A stretch of 19,364 bases of DNA from Methanomassiliicoccaceae archaeon UBA113. GTDB lineage: Archaea > Thermoplasmatota > Thermoplasmata > Methanomassiliicoccales > Methanomethylophilaceae. How positions within the stretch are numbered: the first letter of the stretch is position 1; every line of letters starts with the position of its first letter. Positions 1 to 6,691 of the stretch are shown here, piece by piece. The stretch is from the NCBI GenBank assembly GCA_002506175.1, contig DAXB01000025.1, positions 1 through 19,364 on the forward strand, given 5' to 3'. Under the pieces are notes generated by a model. That model was not told the DNA's origin, searched no databases, and was given only the letters and a program-made list of their open reading frames with translations. The translations under genes were made by a program, and so were the position numbers.

Positions 1-43
1 AATCGGAATTACCGAACACAGTTTTGGAGCATCGTAGTTTTTT

Positions 44-76
44 CCACAAATGATCGAACGATTTGGCCACAAATGA
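44..76. repeat. Short direct repeat in a gene-poor left flank
   Basis: The ten-base string CCACAAATGA occurs at 44-53 and again at 67-76, 23 bases apart. It lies in the 228 bases before the first gene, which are more AT-rich than the coding DNA and contain no ORF that I can support. A short open frame on the minus strand runs off the left edge (about positions 130 to 1), but it has no recognisable domain. The repeat could be a binding site or chance. Confidence 0.3.
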
Positions 77-228
77 CATAATCACTTTGAAGCCAACTAG
101 GTGCAGGAACGTGCCCCACGCTTTTGTAGTTGAGCGTTAACCATCATGTCGATATGGGCCACTATCAAAATCAAACATGATTCCAGCAAGCATTAATTAG
201 ACGAAAACATACTCTGTGAAAAGGGGTA

Positions 229-711
229 ATGATGAGCAAGACCGTATCAAAGAAGACCTGCGTTCTGTTCCTGGACCAGAGCAACGAATTCGTATCTCAG
301 CTGGCAGAGTATTTCACCAACCAGATGTTCGAGGATAAGTACGAGGTGTACAGCGCAGGTTTCGATCACGACATCATCGATTGCGACATGATCTCCGTGA
401 TGTATCAGAACGGAGAGGACATGAGAAGGCAGGTCGCAAAGGATCTGAAGGATGAGGAGAAGCTCCCCAAGGATGACAGCCATTACGATTATGTCATATA
501 TCTCCAGAAGCCCGTCTTCGACAAGTACGCGGACAAGTCCCCTTGGAAGGGCAAGCAGATCCTCGTGCCGATGAGGCTCAGGTCGGAATACACCGCCACC
601 GACGATGTGGAGCTCTTCGATGATTACGTGAAGACCATCGAGGAGGTCAAGTCCTGGGTCGCGGCCAACATGAAGGACCCGGAGAACCTGAAGTCCCTGG
701 TATCCGCATGA
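229..711 (+). CDS. Arsenate reductase / LMW phosphatase-fold protein lacking the catalytic P-loop residues
   Basis: This 160-residue protein has the outline of the ArsC/low-molecular-weight tyrosine phosphatase family. A beta strand and loop (residues 12-27) align with the usual VLFVC..NS.RSQMAE signature. A YEVYSAG segment follows (about residues 38-44), then a DYVIYL strand and a C-terminal helix. In the family the P-loop is CX5R. Here the catalytic Cys position is Asp16 and the phosphate-binding Arg position is Val22, while the flanking S.N and SQLAE are kept. The only nearby Cys is residue 11, outside the loop. It is therefore probably not a phosphatase or arsenate reductase, but a binding or scaffold protein. 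Two adjacent ATGs (229 and 232) follow an AAGGGGT purine tract, and spacing slightly favours 232. Its stop overlaps the tsr3 start by four bases (ATGA), so the two are translationally coupled. Fold assignment is fairly confident; function is unknown. Confidence 0.72.
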   Translation: MMSKTVSKKTCVLFLDQSNEFVSQLAEYFTNQMFEDKYEVYSAGFDHDIIDCDMISVMYQNGEDMRRQVAKDLKDEEKLPKDDSHYDYVIYLQKPVFDKYADKSPWKGKQILVPMRLRSEYTATDDVELFDDYVKTIEEVKSWVAANMKDPENLKSLVSA

Positions 712-1247
712 TCCCGGTAATCATCTACGACAAATGCCAATGCGACCCGAAGAAGTGCACTGCGAAGCGCATGCTGAAGTTCAACCTCGGGAAGGAGGCC
801 AAGACCCTCGGTGCTATCCCGAAAGGGTCGGTGGTGCTTTCACCATTTTCTGATAAAGCAATGTCCCCGGCGGATATGATCCATGCCAAGAAGGGATTGG
901 TCGTCATGGATCTCACATGGACCAACATAGACGAGTTTCCGAGGCTGAAGAATGTGGAGGAAAGAGCTCTTCCGTATCTGCTGGCATCGAACCCGATCAA
1001 TTGGGGAAGGCCGATGGAGCTCAACAGTGCGGAGGCTGTTATGGCAGCTCTTTACATCCTTGGTGAGAAGGAGCAGGCCGATGGGTTCCTGGGCAGGTTC
1101 AACTGGGCGCCTGAGTTCCTGAGGCTCAACGGTGAGATGCTGGCCGATTATTCTAAGGCGAAGGACAGCACCGAGGTTGTCAAAATACAGAACGAGTATC
1201 TGGATCATATTCTGGGTAAGGACGGATCCGAACCAGAGACTGACTGA
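708..1247 (+). CDS. tsr3: Tsr3-type 16S rRNA aminocarboxypropyltransferase (DUF367)
   Basis: The 179-residue protein carries the Tsr3 signature. An N-terminal D.CQCDPKKCTAK motif (residues 8-19) is followed by VLSPFSDKAMSPAD (about 43-56), a VMDLTW strand, and LLASNPINWGRPMELNSAEA (about 91-110). The family transfers the 3-amino-3-carboxypropyl group of S-adenosylmethionine onto a hypermodified nucleotide in small-subunit rRNA helix 31, a late ribosome-maturation step in the cytoplasm of archaea and eukaryotes. Length is typical for archaeal members. The start codon lies inside the stop of the upstream ArsC-like gene, which fits coupled translation. No terminator is obvious before the next promoter at 1263. 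Confidence 0.92.
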   Translation: MIPVIIYDKCQCDPKKCTAKRMLKFNLGKEAKTLGAIPKGSVVLSPFSDKAMSPADMIHAKKGLVVMDLTWTNIDEFPRLKNVEERALPYLLASNPINWGRPMELNSAEAVMAALYILGEKEQADGFLGRFNWAPEFLRLNGEMLADYSKAKDSTEVVKIQNEYLDHILGKDGSEPETD

Positions 1248-1262
1248 TGTTCCACTGATTTG

Positions 1263-1270
1263 TTTTATAT
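1263..1270 (+). promoter_or_regulatory. TATA box of the rubredoxin-GltS gene
   Basis: TTTTATAT is centred about 25 bases before the ATG at 1292. There is no Shine-Dalgarno sequence between them, so the transcript probably begins at or next to the A of the start codon (leaderless). Confidence 0.65.
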
Positions 1271-1291
1271 CGATACTGGAATTGCTTATCC

Positions 1292-2716
1292 ATGGCAGTA
1301 TACAAGTGCTCGGTTTGTGGAGAGATTTACGACGAGGAAGAGGAAGGAGTCAAATTCGAGGACCTCCCGGACGATTGGGTATGTCCCCTCTGTCATTCGC
1401 CCAAGAGTGCATTCGTTCTCATAGGGGGAGACGCTTCCGAGAAGAAGGCCGCCCCCGCAAAAGAGACTTCTGAAGAGGAGAGGGTTCTCGCTAAGAAATC
1501 CCTTGAGTATGACAGGGCACTTGTGAAGACAGACGGCGGGATCATGAATGAGATTCATGCCATATCCGTTTCCGGAAAGAGTGTGGGTGAGCCGATGGAC
1601 ACGCTTCTGCCGATACCGAAGTTCGATGACATATTGTTCCTCGGAGGACAGCTGGCTTTCCCGCCTCTTGATGACGGTGCGCCGGTCGATGTTCGGACGG
1701 TCATAGGAAAGAGCGCGAAGAAACCGATGGTGTTGGAATCGCCAATCTACGTATCTCATATGAGTTTCGGAGCGTTATCCGGAAGAGCGAAGATTGCTCT
1801 TGCCAAAGGTTCAGCCATGGCCAAGACTGCCATGTGCAGCGGAGAGGGCGGGGCGCTTTTCGATGAGATCAACAACTCGTACAGATACATTTTTGAGTAC
1901 ATTCCCAACAAGTACAGTGCCAATGATGACACTTTCAGCAAATGTGATGCTGTGGAGATCAAGATCGGTCAGGGAACCAAACCCGGTATGGGCGGACACC
2001 TTCCCGGGGATAAGGTCACAGACCTGATTGCAGCGATGAGGGGCAAACCGAGAGGAGAGGATATCCTCAGTCCGTCCAGATTCCCGGAGATCAACTCGGA
2101 GGAGGACCTGAAGAAGATGGTAGACGATCTCCGCGAGAAGACGGGAGGGGCACCCATAGGGGTGAAGATCGCAGCAGGGCACATCGAAGAGGATCTCAAT
2201 TTCATCAGGAAATCCGGATGCGACTTCATCACGATAGACGGAAGGGGAGGTGCTACGGGATCCTCACCCAAGTTCCTCAAGGATGCATCGTCCGTTCCAA
2301 CGATTTACGCTCTCGCCAGGGCAAGGGAGTTCATGGATGAGAACGGGATGGATCAGGAACTGGTAATCACAGGCGGTCTGCGTACCAGCAAGGATTTCAT
2401 CAAGGCACTTGCCATGGGCGCGGATGCGGTTGCAATCGCATCATCTGCATTGATGGCCCTCGGATGCCAGAGGTTCAGGGCGTGCAACAGCGGAAAGTGT
2501 CCGATGGGCATTGCTACGCAGGATCCCGAATTGGAATCCCGCCTGGATGTGGAGGCCGGAGCGCAGAGGGTAGCCAACTTCCTCAATGTATCGACCGAGG
2601 AGATCAGGATCTTCCTCAGGGTGTCCGGACATGAGAGATTGGATGAGCTCTCCCTTGAGGATCTGTGTACAACGAATTCCGAGATAGCTCTCTATACTGG
2701 AATCAAGCATGCTTGA
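1292..2716 (+). CDS. Rubredoxin-glutamate synthase domain fusion (FMN-dependent oxidoreductase)
   Basis: Residues 1-45 are a rubredoxin with two Cys pairs (C6/C9 and C31/C34) that would hold one iron. Residues from about 75 onward match the central FMN-binding domain of glutamate synthase (GltS, archaeal type), with the conserved G.GTKPGMGGHLPG stretch, an ITIDGRGGATG barrel motif, and a Cys cluster at C392, C398 and C403. The CX5CX4C spacing is that of the glutamate synthase 3Fe-4S site. The glutaminase domain of full-length GltS is absent. The layout suggests electrons pass from the rubredoxin through the FeS cluster to FMN. Whether the product makes glutamate or does another FMN reaction cannot be told from the sequence. 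It stands alone between its own TATA box and a strong terminator. Confidence 0.88.
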   Translation: MAVYKCSVCGEIYDEEEEGVKFEDLPDDWVCPLCHSPKSAFVLIGGDASEKKAAPAKETSEEERVLAKKSLEYDRALVKTDGGIMNEIHAISVSGKSVGEPMDTLLPIPKFDDILFLGGQLAFPPLDDGAPVDVRTVIGKSAKKPMVLESPIYVSHMSFGALSGRAKIALAKGSAMAKTAMCSGEGGALFDEINNSYRYIFEYIPNKYSANDDTFSKCDAVEIKIGQGTKPGMGGHLPGDKVTDLIAAMRGKPRGEDILSPSRFPEINSEEDLKKMVDDLREKTGGAPIGVKIAAGHIEEDLNFIRKSGCDFITIDGRGGATGSSPKFLKDASSVPTIYALARAREFMDENGMDQELVITGGLRTSKDFIKALAMGADAVAIASSALMALGCQRFRACNSGKCPMGIATQDPELESRLDVEAGAQRVANFLNVSTEEIRIFLRVSGHERLDELSLEDLCTTNSEIALYTGIKHA

Positions 2717-2741
2717 TAACAGTATCAAACAAATCGAATCG

Positions 2742-2775
2742 GCGGCGGAAGTGGTTTCGCCGCTCTTTCTTTTTT
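2742..2775 (+). terminator. Hairpin plus T-run terminator
   Basis: A nine-pair stem (2742-2750 with 2755-2763, one G-T wobble) closes a GTGG loop and is followed directly by TCTTTCTTTTTT. It lies 26 bases after the rubredoxin-GltS stop codon. Confidence 0.75.
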
Positions 2776-2785
2776 ACACCTCTCC

Positions 2786-2792
2786 ATAAATA
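2786..2792 (+). promoter_or_regulatory. TATA-like box of the 358-residue membrane protein gene
   Basis: ATAAATA is centred about 26 bases before the ATG at 2815, with no ribosome binding site between, which predicts a leaderless mRNA. It sits only about ten bases after the preceding terminator. Confidence 0.5.
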
Positions 2793-2814
2793 GGCTGAAT
2801 GTAATCGTCAGATT

Positions 2815-3891
2815 ATGTCAAATGAATCGATAGTGAATCTATCGAATGAAATGAAGGCCGACCTTCGCAGATACGTGACGATGTCAGGTTTCTTTCTGAT
2901 GTTTGTCATGCATCTGATAGCTTTGGTCAACATATTGAAAACCGGCAGCGCCACATATGCCGGATACAACGTAATCGAGATCATTATTTCCGATTTCGTG
3001 CTGATTATCGGAGTGATCCTGGCATTGCTCCACAAGCGCGATCTGTTCGCCTTGTTCTTCATTCTGTTCTCGGCTATGACCCTGGTTATACAGCATTCCG
3101 GAGAAGCATCTGTAATCGCAGTCGATCTGATCTTCTTCCCGCTCGCGTTGATGTTCCTCATCACGAGGAACGAACAGGCCAAGATCCTGTCTGCTCTGTG
3201 TGTGCTGATAGGGTTGCAGGTACTGAGGAATGTGGACGGTATGATGGCCGTGACCATCATGTGTGTCGGTTTTATCGCCATCCTCTGCGGATACTTCGCT
3301 TTGATCCTCGGATGCGAGAAGTTCAAATTCAGGCTGTACGACATACTCGTTGCCGATGAAGATGACGAAAGCAACGATGGAACACCGGTTCATTTCAAAA
3401 CCGTCGGATCGGTATTGGGATACCTTCTCATAGCCGTCATGCCGCTGGCGGAGATCGTCCAGCTCCTTACGGACGGGGTGATTGTTTCAGCTTATTCGGA
3501 AAACCTGAGCATGGTTATCGGTCTGATGATGGTCATTGTAGGGTTCGTGATGCTGGTAGCCGGAAGGATGAGATTCACCCCCATCATGTTCTGGATGATC
3601 GGAGTGCTCTTCCTGATACACCCGTTCTGCGGCGATATAACCGTAGGGTGGTTCATCGGTTTGGTGATGATCGCTGTCCTCATCATGCTGCATGGAGAGT
3701 CCAGGAAGATGGCCGGATGTACACTGATATTCTACATATTGGGTCTGATTTTCGGTTATGCCTACTGCCAGACAGGAGCGAATTCGGTTCCGTTATTGGC
3801 ATGCTCGGTTCTGATGTTTGCAGTATCGTTCATCATCTGCGAATACATCTGTTTCGCACTTTCCTCGAACGGAAAGCTCAAACTTTATTGA
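2815..3891 (+). CDS. Polytopic membrane protein of unknown function
   Basis: I do not recognise this 358-residue protein. A hydrophilic N-terminus of about 20 residues is followed by roughly twelve hydrophobic segments. About six lie between residues 22 and 165 and about six between 190 and 347. An acidic cytoplasmic-looking linker (VADEDDESNDG, about residues 177-187) separates the two blocks, which gives a 6+6 layout as in many duplicated transporters. No transporter signature, catalytic motif or soluble domain is visible. It is monocistronic, with its own TATA box and a hairpin after the stop codon, and it converges on the DP1 gene. Confidence 0.8.
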   Translation: MSNESIVNLSNEMKADLRRYVTMSGFFLMFVMHLIALVNILKTGSATYAGYNVIEIIISDFVLIIGVILALLHKRDLFALFFILFSAMTLVIQHSGEASVIAVDLIFFPLALMFLITRNEQAKILSALCVLIGLQVLRNVDGMMAVTIMCVGFIAILCGYFALILGCEKFKFRLYDILVADEDDESNDGTPVHFKTVGSVLGYLLIAVMPLAEIVQLLTDGVIVSAYSENLSMVIGLMMVIVGFVMLVAGRMRFTPIMFWMIGVLFLIHPFCGDITVGWFIGLVMIAVLIMLHGESRKMAGCTLIFYILGLIFGYAYCQTGANSVPLLACSVLMFAVSFIICEYICFALSSNGKLKLY

Positions 3892-3895
3892 GACG

Positions 3896-3913
3896 GCAGG
3901 GGAATCCCCCTGC
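3896..3913. terminator. Inverted repeat after the membrane protein gene
   Basis: GCAGGGG (3896-3902) pairs perfectly with CCCCTGC (3907-3913) around a four-base loop, four bases after the stop codon at 3891. The T-run on either strand is weak, so its role as a terminator is likely but not certain. Confidence 0.5.
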
Positions 3914-3950
3914 ATCTTGTTAGACCGTAAGCTTATCAACGAAACATTCT

Positions 3951-4022
3951 ATGTCAGATGCACCTCTGACATTTGAGGTCCGCAGGAAGAACAGACCCGT
4001 CCCGCAAGGGATGGGTTCCTGC
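3951..4022 (+). other. Two consecutive stem-loops between convergent genes
   Basis: The first is a perfect eight-pair hairpin (3951-3958 with 3965-3972, loop TGCACC). The second is longer. Bases 3982-3987 pair with 4017-4022, a seven-base bulge follows, and a nine-pair helix (3995-4003 with 4008-4016, one G-T pair) is capped by GCAA, a GNRA tetraloop when read on the plus strand. It may be a 3' UTR or terminator structure for DP1 on the minus strand, or a small structured RNA on the plus strand. No promoter or T-run is strong enough to decide. Confidence 0.4.
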
Positions 4023-4043
4023 GTTGATTTTATAACCGATCCA

Positions 4044-5474
4044 TCAGTTGAAATCGTGCATCTCGACCTTACCGCTGCCGAGGTCCACCGTAGGCATGAT
4101 GGCGGGGTTGGGGTTGAAGTTGTGCATCTTCTGGTATTCGGTCTGACTCTGCCATGTGGATGCGTTGATGAGACGGACGTTGTTGTACTGGAGCTGGCCT
4201 GCGCCGTGCACATGCCCGGATACGAATATGTCCGGGACGTATTCCATGACGAGATAGTCTTTCTTCTCCGGTGCCAGAGCATTCCTCTGTCCATAGATGG
4301 GTGCGAGATGGCGTCTGATGCACATCTCCTTCATGACTCTGAGCGGATCCTCGTATGTGAGGTACTGGACGGCTGCCACCCAATCATCTATGCTCTTTCC
4401 GTGGTACGACATGACTGTTCTGCCCTCAATGCTCATGTAGACGGGGTTACCGACCATCAGGATGTTGGAGTCGAACTTCTCGGTGAATACTTTGTTCAGA
4501 GCCGGTTGGGGTTCGGCGGAGCGTGCCGCATCATGGTTCCCGGGGTGGATAACCATCTTGATGTGATCCGGGATGTCCTTGAGGTATTCTGCGAGCTGTG
4601 CGTATTGGTCGTAGATGTCGGCTATGAGCAGTTCTTTGTCCTGATCCGGGAACACTCCGATTCCGTCGACGACATCTCCAGGGAACACGACGTAGTTGAT
4701 GCCTTTCTCCTCTGAGTTCTCCTTGAGCCACGAGATCATCTTTTTCCACTGGGTATCAAGGAATGTAGTGCTCCCTACGTGAACATCCGACAGGAATGCC
4801 ACCTTGGAAGTCGAGTCGCTTAGTTCCCATTTGTGGGTCTTCGGGATGTCCGGTCTGAATATCTTCTCGGCCATGATGGCGCCCATCTTGATGTTGAGCC
4901 TCCCCTCCACCCCGATGACCTCATCCGTCACGAACAGCTCGTTCGCGATGGGTGATTCCTTGTGGATGAACACCTTGATCATGTCGGTGTCGTCCTCGAG
5001 GGAGATCATCTTGTGGCCGTTCTTCGTTGTGGATGTGTCGAAGATGATGCCGCAGATACGGACCGTCCTGTCCATGGTCTTGGCTTTGGAGATGCTCATG
5101 GCCTTTCCGAAGTCGTTGCGCTTCTCAATCAGCCTTTTGAGAGAGAAGAACCTGCCCCTGAAGTACTGTGCGAAATCGTTCACCTTTCCCTCGCAGGTGG
5201 ATTCTCCGGTCACATCAGTTCCTTTGACTATGGTCAGGTCGGATGTGAACTTGTTATGCGGTTTCACCTCCGGTTCCGATTGGAACAGGATCTTGTCTCC
5301 CGCGATGCAGTCCATGATGTCCTGCTTGCTGACGAACATGGCATTCTTCGCGAGATGCGAGAATACGGTGTTCACGAAATCCATCGGCTTGTCGTTGGAG
5401 AGGATCATCTCCATCGCATCGGGCGAGAAGAATATGCCCTTGCTTGCGGCGACGGACAGGATTTCGTTCTTCAT
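4044..5474 (-). CDS. polB: DNA polymerase D (PolII) small subunit DP1
   Basis: The product is the 476-residue exonuclease subunit of the archaeal replicative polymerase D, which pairs with the large polymerising subunit DP2 (not in this window). Residues 1-60 form the N-terminal helical region. An OB fold lies at about 137-205. A calcineurin-like phosphoesterase domain runs from about 223 to the end with its metal-binding motifs intact: D230-V-H232, G266-D267 with D270, G312-N-H-D315, H358, and G420-H-V-H-G424. The 3'-5' proofreading activity should therefore be active. Length is near the lower end for the family. A TATA box about 24 bases before the ATG, with no ribosome binding site between, predicts a leaderless mRNA. 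Confidence 0.95.
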   Translation of the reverse strand: MKNEILSVAASKGIFFSPDAMEMILSNDKPMDFVNTVFSHLAKNAMFVSKQDIMDCIAGDKILFQSEPEVKPHNKFTSDLTIVKGTDVTGESTCEGKVNDFAQYFRGRFFSLKRLIEKRNDFGKAMSISKAKTMDRTVRICGIIFDTSTTKNGHKMISLEDDTDMIKVFIHKESPIANELFVTDEVIGVEGRLNIKMGAIMAEKIFRPDIPKTHKWELSDSTSKVAFLSDVHVGSTTFLDTQWKKMISWLKENSEEKGINYVVFPGDVVDGIGVFPDQDKELLIADIYDQYAQLAEYLKDIPDHIKMVIHPGNHDAARSAEPQPALNKVFTEKFDSNILMVGNPVYMSIEGRTVMSYHGKSIDDWVAAVQYLTYEDPLRVMKEMCIRRHLAPIYGQRNALAPEKKDYLVMEYVPDIFVSGHVHGAGQLQYNNVRLINASTWQSQTEYQKMHNFNPNPAIMPTVDLGSGKVEMHDFN

Positions 5475-5491
5475 GAAATCACAAATGAGCC

Positions 5492-5503
5492 CTTATCTTT
5501 TAG
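5492..5503 (-). promoter_or_regulatory. TATA box of the DP1 gene
   Basis: On the minus strand CTAAAAGATAAG is centred about 24 bases before the DP1 start codon at 5474. It is half of a divergent promoter only 75 bases long, shared with the COG1325 gene. Confidence 0.55.
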
Positions 5504-5519
5504 TCTTTCCGTGGTACGG

Positions 5520-5527
5520 TTTTTATC
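5520..5527 (+). promoter_or_regulatory. TATA box of the COG1325 gene
   Basis: TTTTTATC is centred about 26 bases before the ATG at 5550. No Shine-Dalgarno sequence lies between, so a leaderless start at 5550 fits. A longer upstream reading frame is open but overlaps the DP1 gene and is rejected as the start. Confidence 0.6.
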
Positions 5528-5549
5528 GGTGGTTTCGTTCCTCATATTC

Positions 5550-5936
5550 ATGACCTCAGTCAAGATCATGTGTCCGGTCAATCCGAGCGAGGATCCGGAC
5601 AAAGTAGCGGCCGCGATTCTTTCCATCTTCCCGGATGCGGAACTGGAGCTCGGTGACAAGGGATTCACGGGGGATGCAACACTGGACCGTTTCTCCAAGC
5701 TCATCCGCAAGCAGAAGATACTTGATGCCACGCGTGGGGTCATGCTGAAGAATCTGAGGGGCAACAAGACATGGGTCAACCTGAACAAGCAGGTGGCTAC
5801 TGTGGGAAAAGTCTCATTCGCGGACAAGAACCCTGTTCTCGGTGCCATCGAGGTATGCATCGAGGATGATTGCATCGAGGGACTCATCGACACTGTCGCA
5901 CCTGTGACGGTCGACGGTGAGGAAGTCAGGATATGA
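5550..5936 (+). CDS. COG1325 (DUF54) RNA-binding, exosome-associated family protein
   Basis: This 128-residue protein matches the archaeal COG1325/DUF54 pattern. It opens with VNPSEDPDKVAAAILSIFPD, followed by a strand with LELG. A helix holds LIRKQKILDATRGVMLK, and a strand holds KTWVNLNKQVATVGKV. The C-terminus has an acidic beta hairpin (VCIEDD). The family is annotated as RNA-binding and linked by gene neighbourhood to the archaeal exosome and RNase P genes; no reaction is known. I chose ATG 5550 because it starts the conserved part and lies about 26 bases after a TATA box. Its stop overlaps the start of the next gene (ATGA), so the two are coupled. Confidence 0.82.
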   Translation: MTSVKIMCPVNPSEDPDKVAAAILSIFPDAELELGDKGFTGDATLDRFSKLIRKQKILDATRGVMLKNLRGNKTWVNLNKQVATVGKVSFADKNPVLGAIEVCIEDDCIEGLIDTVAPVTVDGEEVRI

Positions 5937-6691
5937 TTGGTATCTCATGCACCGCATTCTCGGCCGAGAATCCGCAGGCTGTCCTGGATAAGATCGTGGG
6001 GAAGTTCGACCTGTGGGAGATATTCTCGGAAGCCGACAACAGCATTTCGAATCATTTCGACGAGTTCGCGGAACTGCTCCCTTCGTACGATATCAGCTAC
6101 TCGGTTCACGCACCCATTTGCGACATCAATCTCGCATCCATCTACGATTCGATCAGAGAAGCTTCACTGAAAGAGACCATAGCCACAATCGAAGCGGCAA
6201 GCAGGTTGGATATCGATAGGGTCACTGTACATCCGGGATTGTCTTCCATGTCAGTTCGCGGGATAGAGGGCAGATACATCGCCAAAGCCAGGGAGTCCAT
6301 GGTTGAGCTCGAGAAGGCTTCCGGCGAGTTCGGGGTGCATGTAGCCATCGAGAACATGCCGGAGATGTACTTCTTCCTCGGAAGGACTGCTTCTGAGCTC
6401 AGCGATATCGTGGAGGGGATGGATCTCGACATATGCTTCGACATAGGTCACGCCAACACCACCGGCCAGATAGATGCGATGATAGAGACCTTCGGCGACG
6501 GCATATTCAATGTCCACATCCATGATAACAAGGGAGTGAACGATGAGCATCTCACGATAGGTGCCGGTAGGATAGATTTCGTCAAAGTGCTATCGAAGAT
6601 GGACTCATACAGGGGTAATTACGTCATCGAGGCCCGCAGTCTGGAATCCGCTATCGAGTCTCAGTCCTTCTTGGAATCGCTGCTGAACTGA
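5933..6691 (+). CDS. TIM-barrel AP endonuclease 2 / sugar isomerase-like metalloenzyme
   Basis: This 252-residue protein belongs to the xylose isomerase-like TIM-barrel superfamily (AP_endonuc_2, COG1082). It keeps the order of metal-site motifs: SVHAPI early in the barrel, VHPG, AIENMP, CFDIGHAN, NVHIHDNKG and a C-terminal IEARS, which supply His, Glu and Asp ligands for divalent metals. Superfamily members include endonuclease IV and sugar epimerases, and sequence alone does not tell which activity this one has. Its start overlaps the COG1325 stop by four bases, which hints at a nucleic-acid role, but this is inference only. Its last 31 bases overlap the 3' end of the convergent CPBP gene. 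Confidence 0.85.
   Translation: MIGISCTAFSAENPQAVLDKIVGKFDLWEIFSEADNSISNHFDEFAELLPSYDISYSVHAPICDINLASIYDSIREASLKETIATIEAASRLDIDRVTVHPGLSSMSVRGIEGRYIAKARESMVELEKASGEFGVHVAIENMPEMYFFLGRTASELSDIVEGMDLDICFDIGHANTTGQIDAMIETFGDGIFNVHIHDNKGVNDEHLTIGAGRIDFVKVLSKMDSYRGNYVIEARSLESAIESQSFLESLLN

Noticed and set aside
1..130. Open frame on the minus strand running off the left edge
   Set aside because: Only about 45 codons in the window, no clear start, no recognisable domain and AT-rich composition. It could be a remnant, but nothing supports it.
3982..4022. Kink-turn in the bulged stem
   Set aside because: The seven-base bulge lacks the tandem G-A pairs on both strands that define a kink-turn.
3951..4715. 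Long open frame on the plus strand opposite DP1
   Set aside because: It is antisense to conserved DP1 motifs and has no family resemblance or promoter; it is a shadow of the real gene.
4962..5549. Upstream extension of the COG1325 reading frame
   Set aside because: The frame is open but overlaps the DP1 gene antisense. Family similarity starts near 5550, where a TATA box fits.
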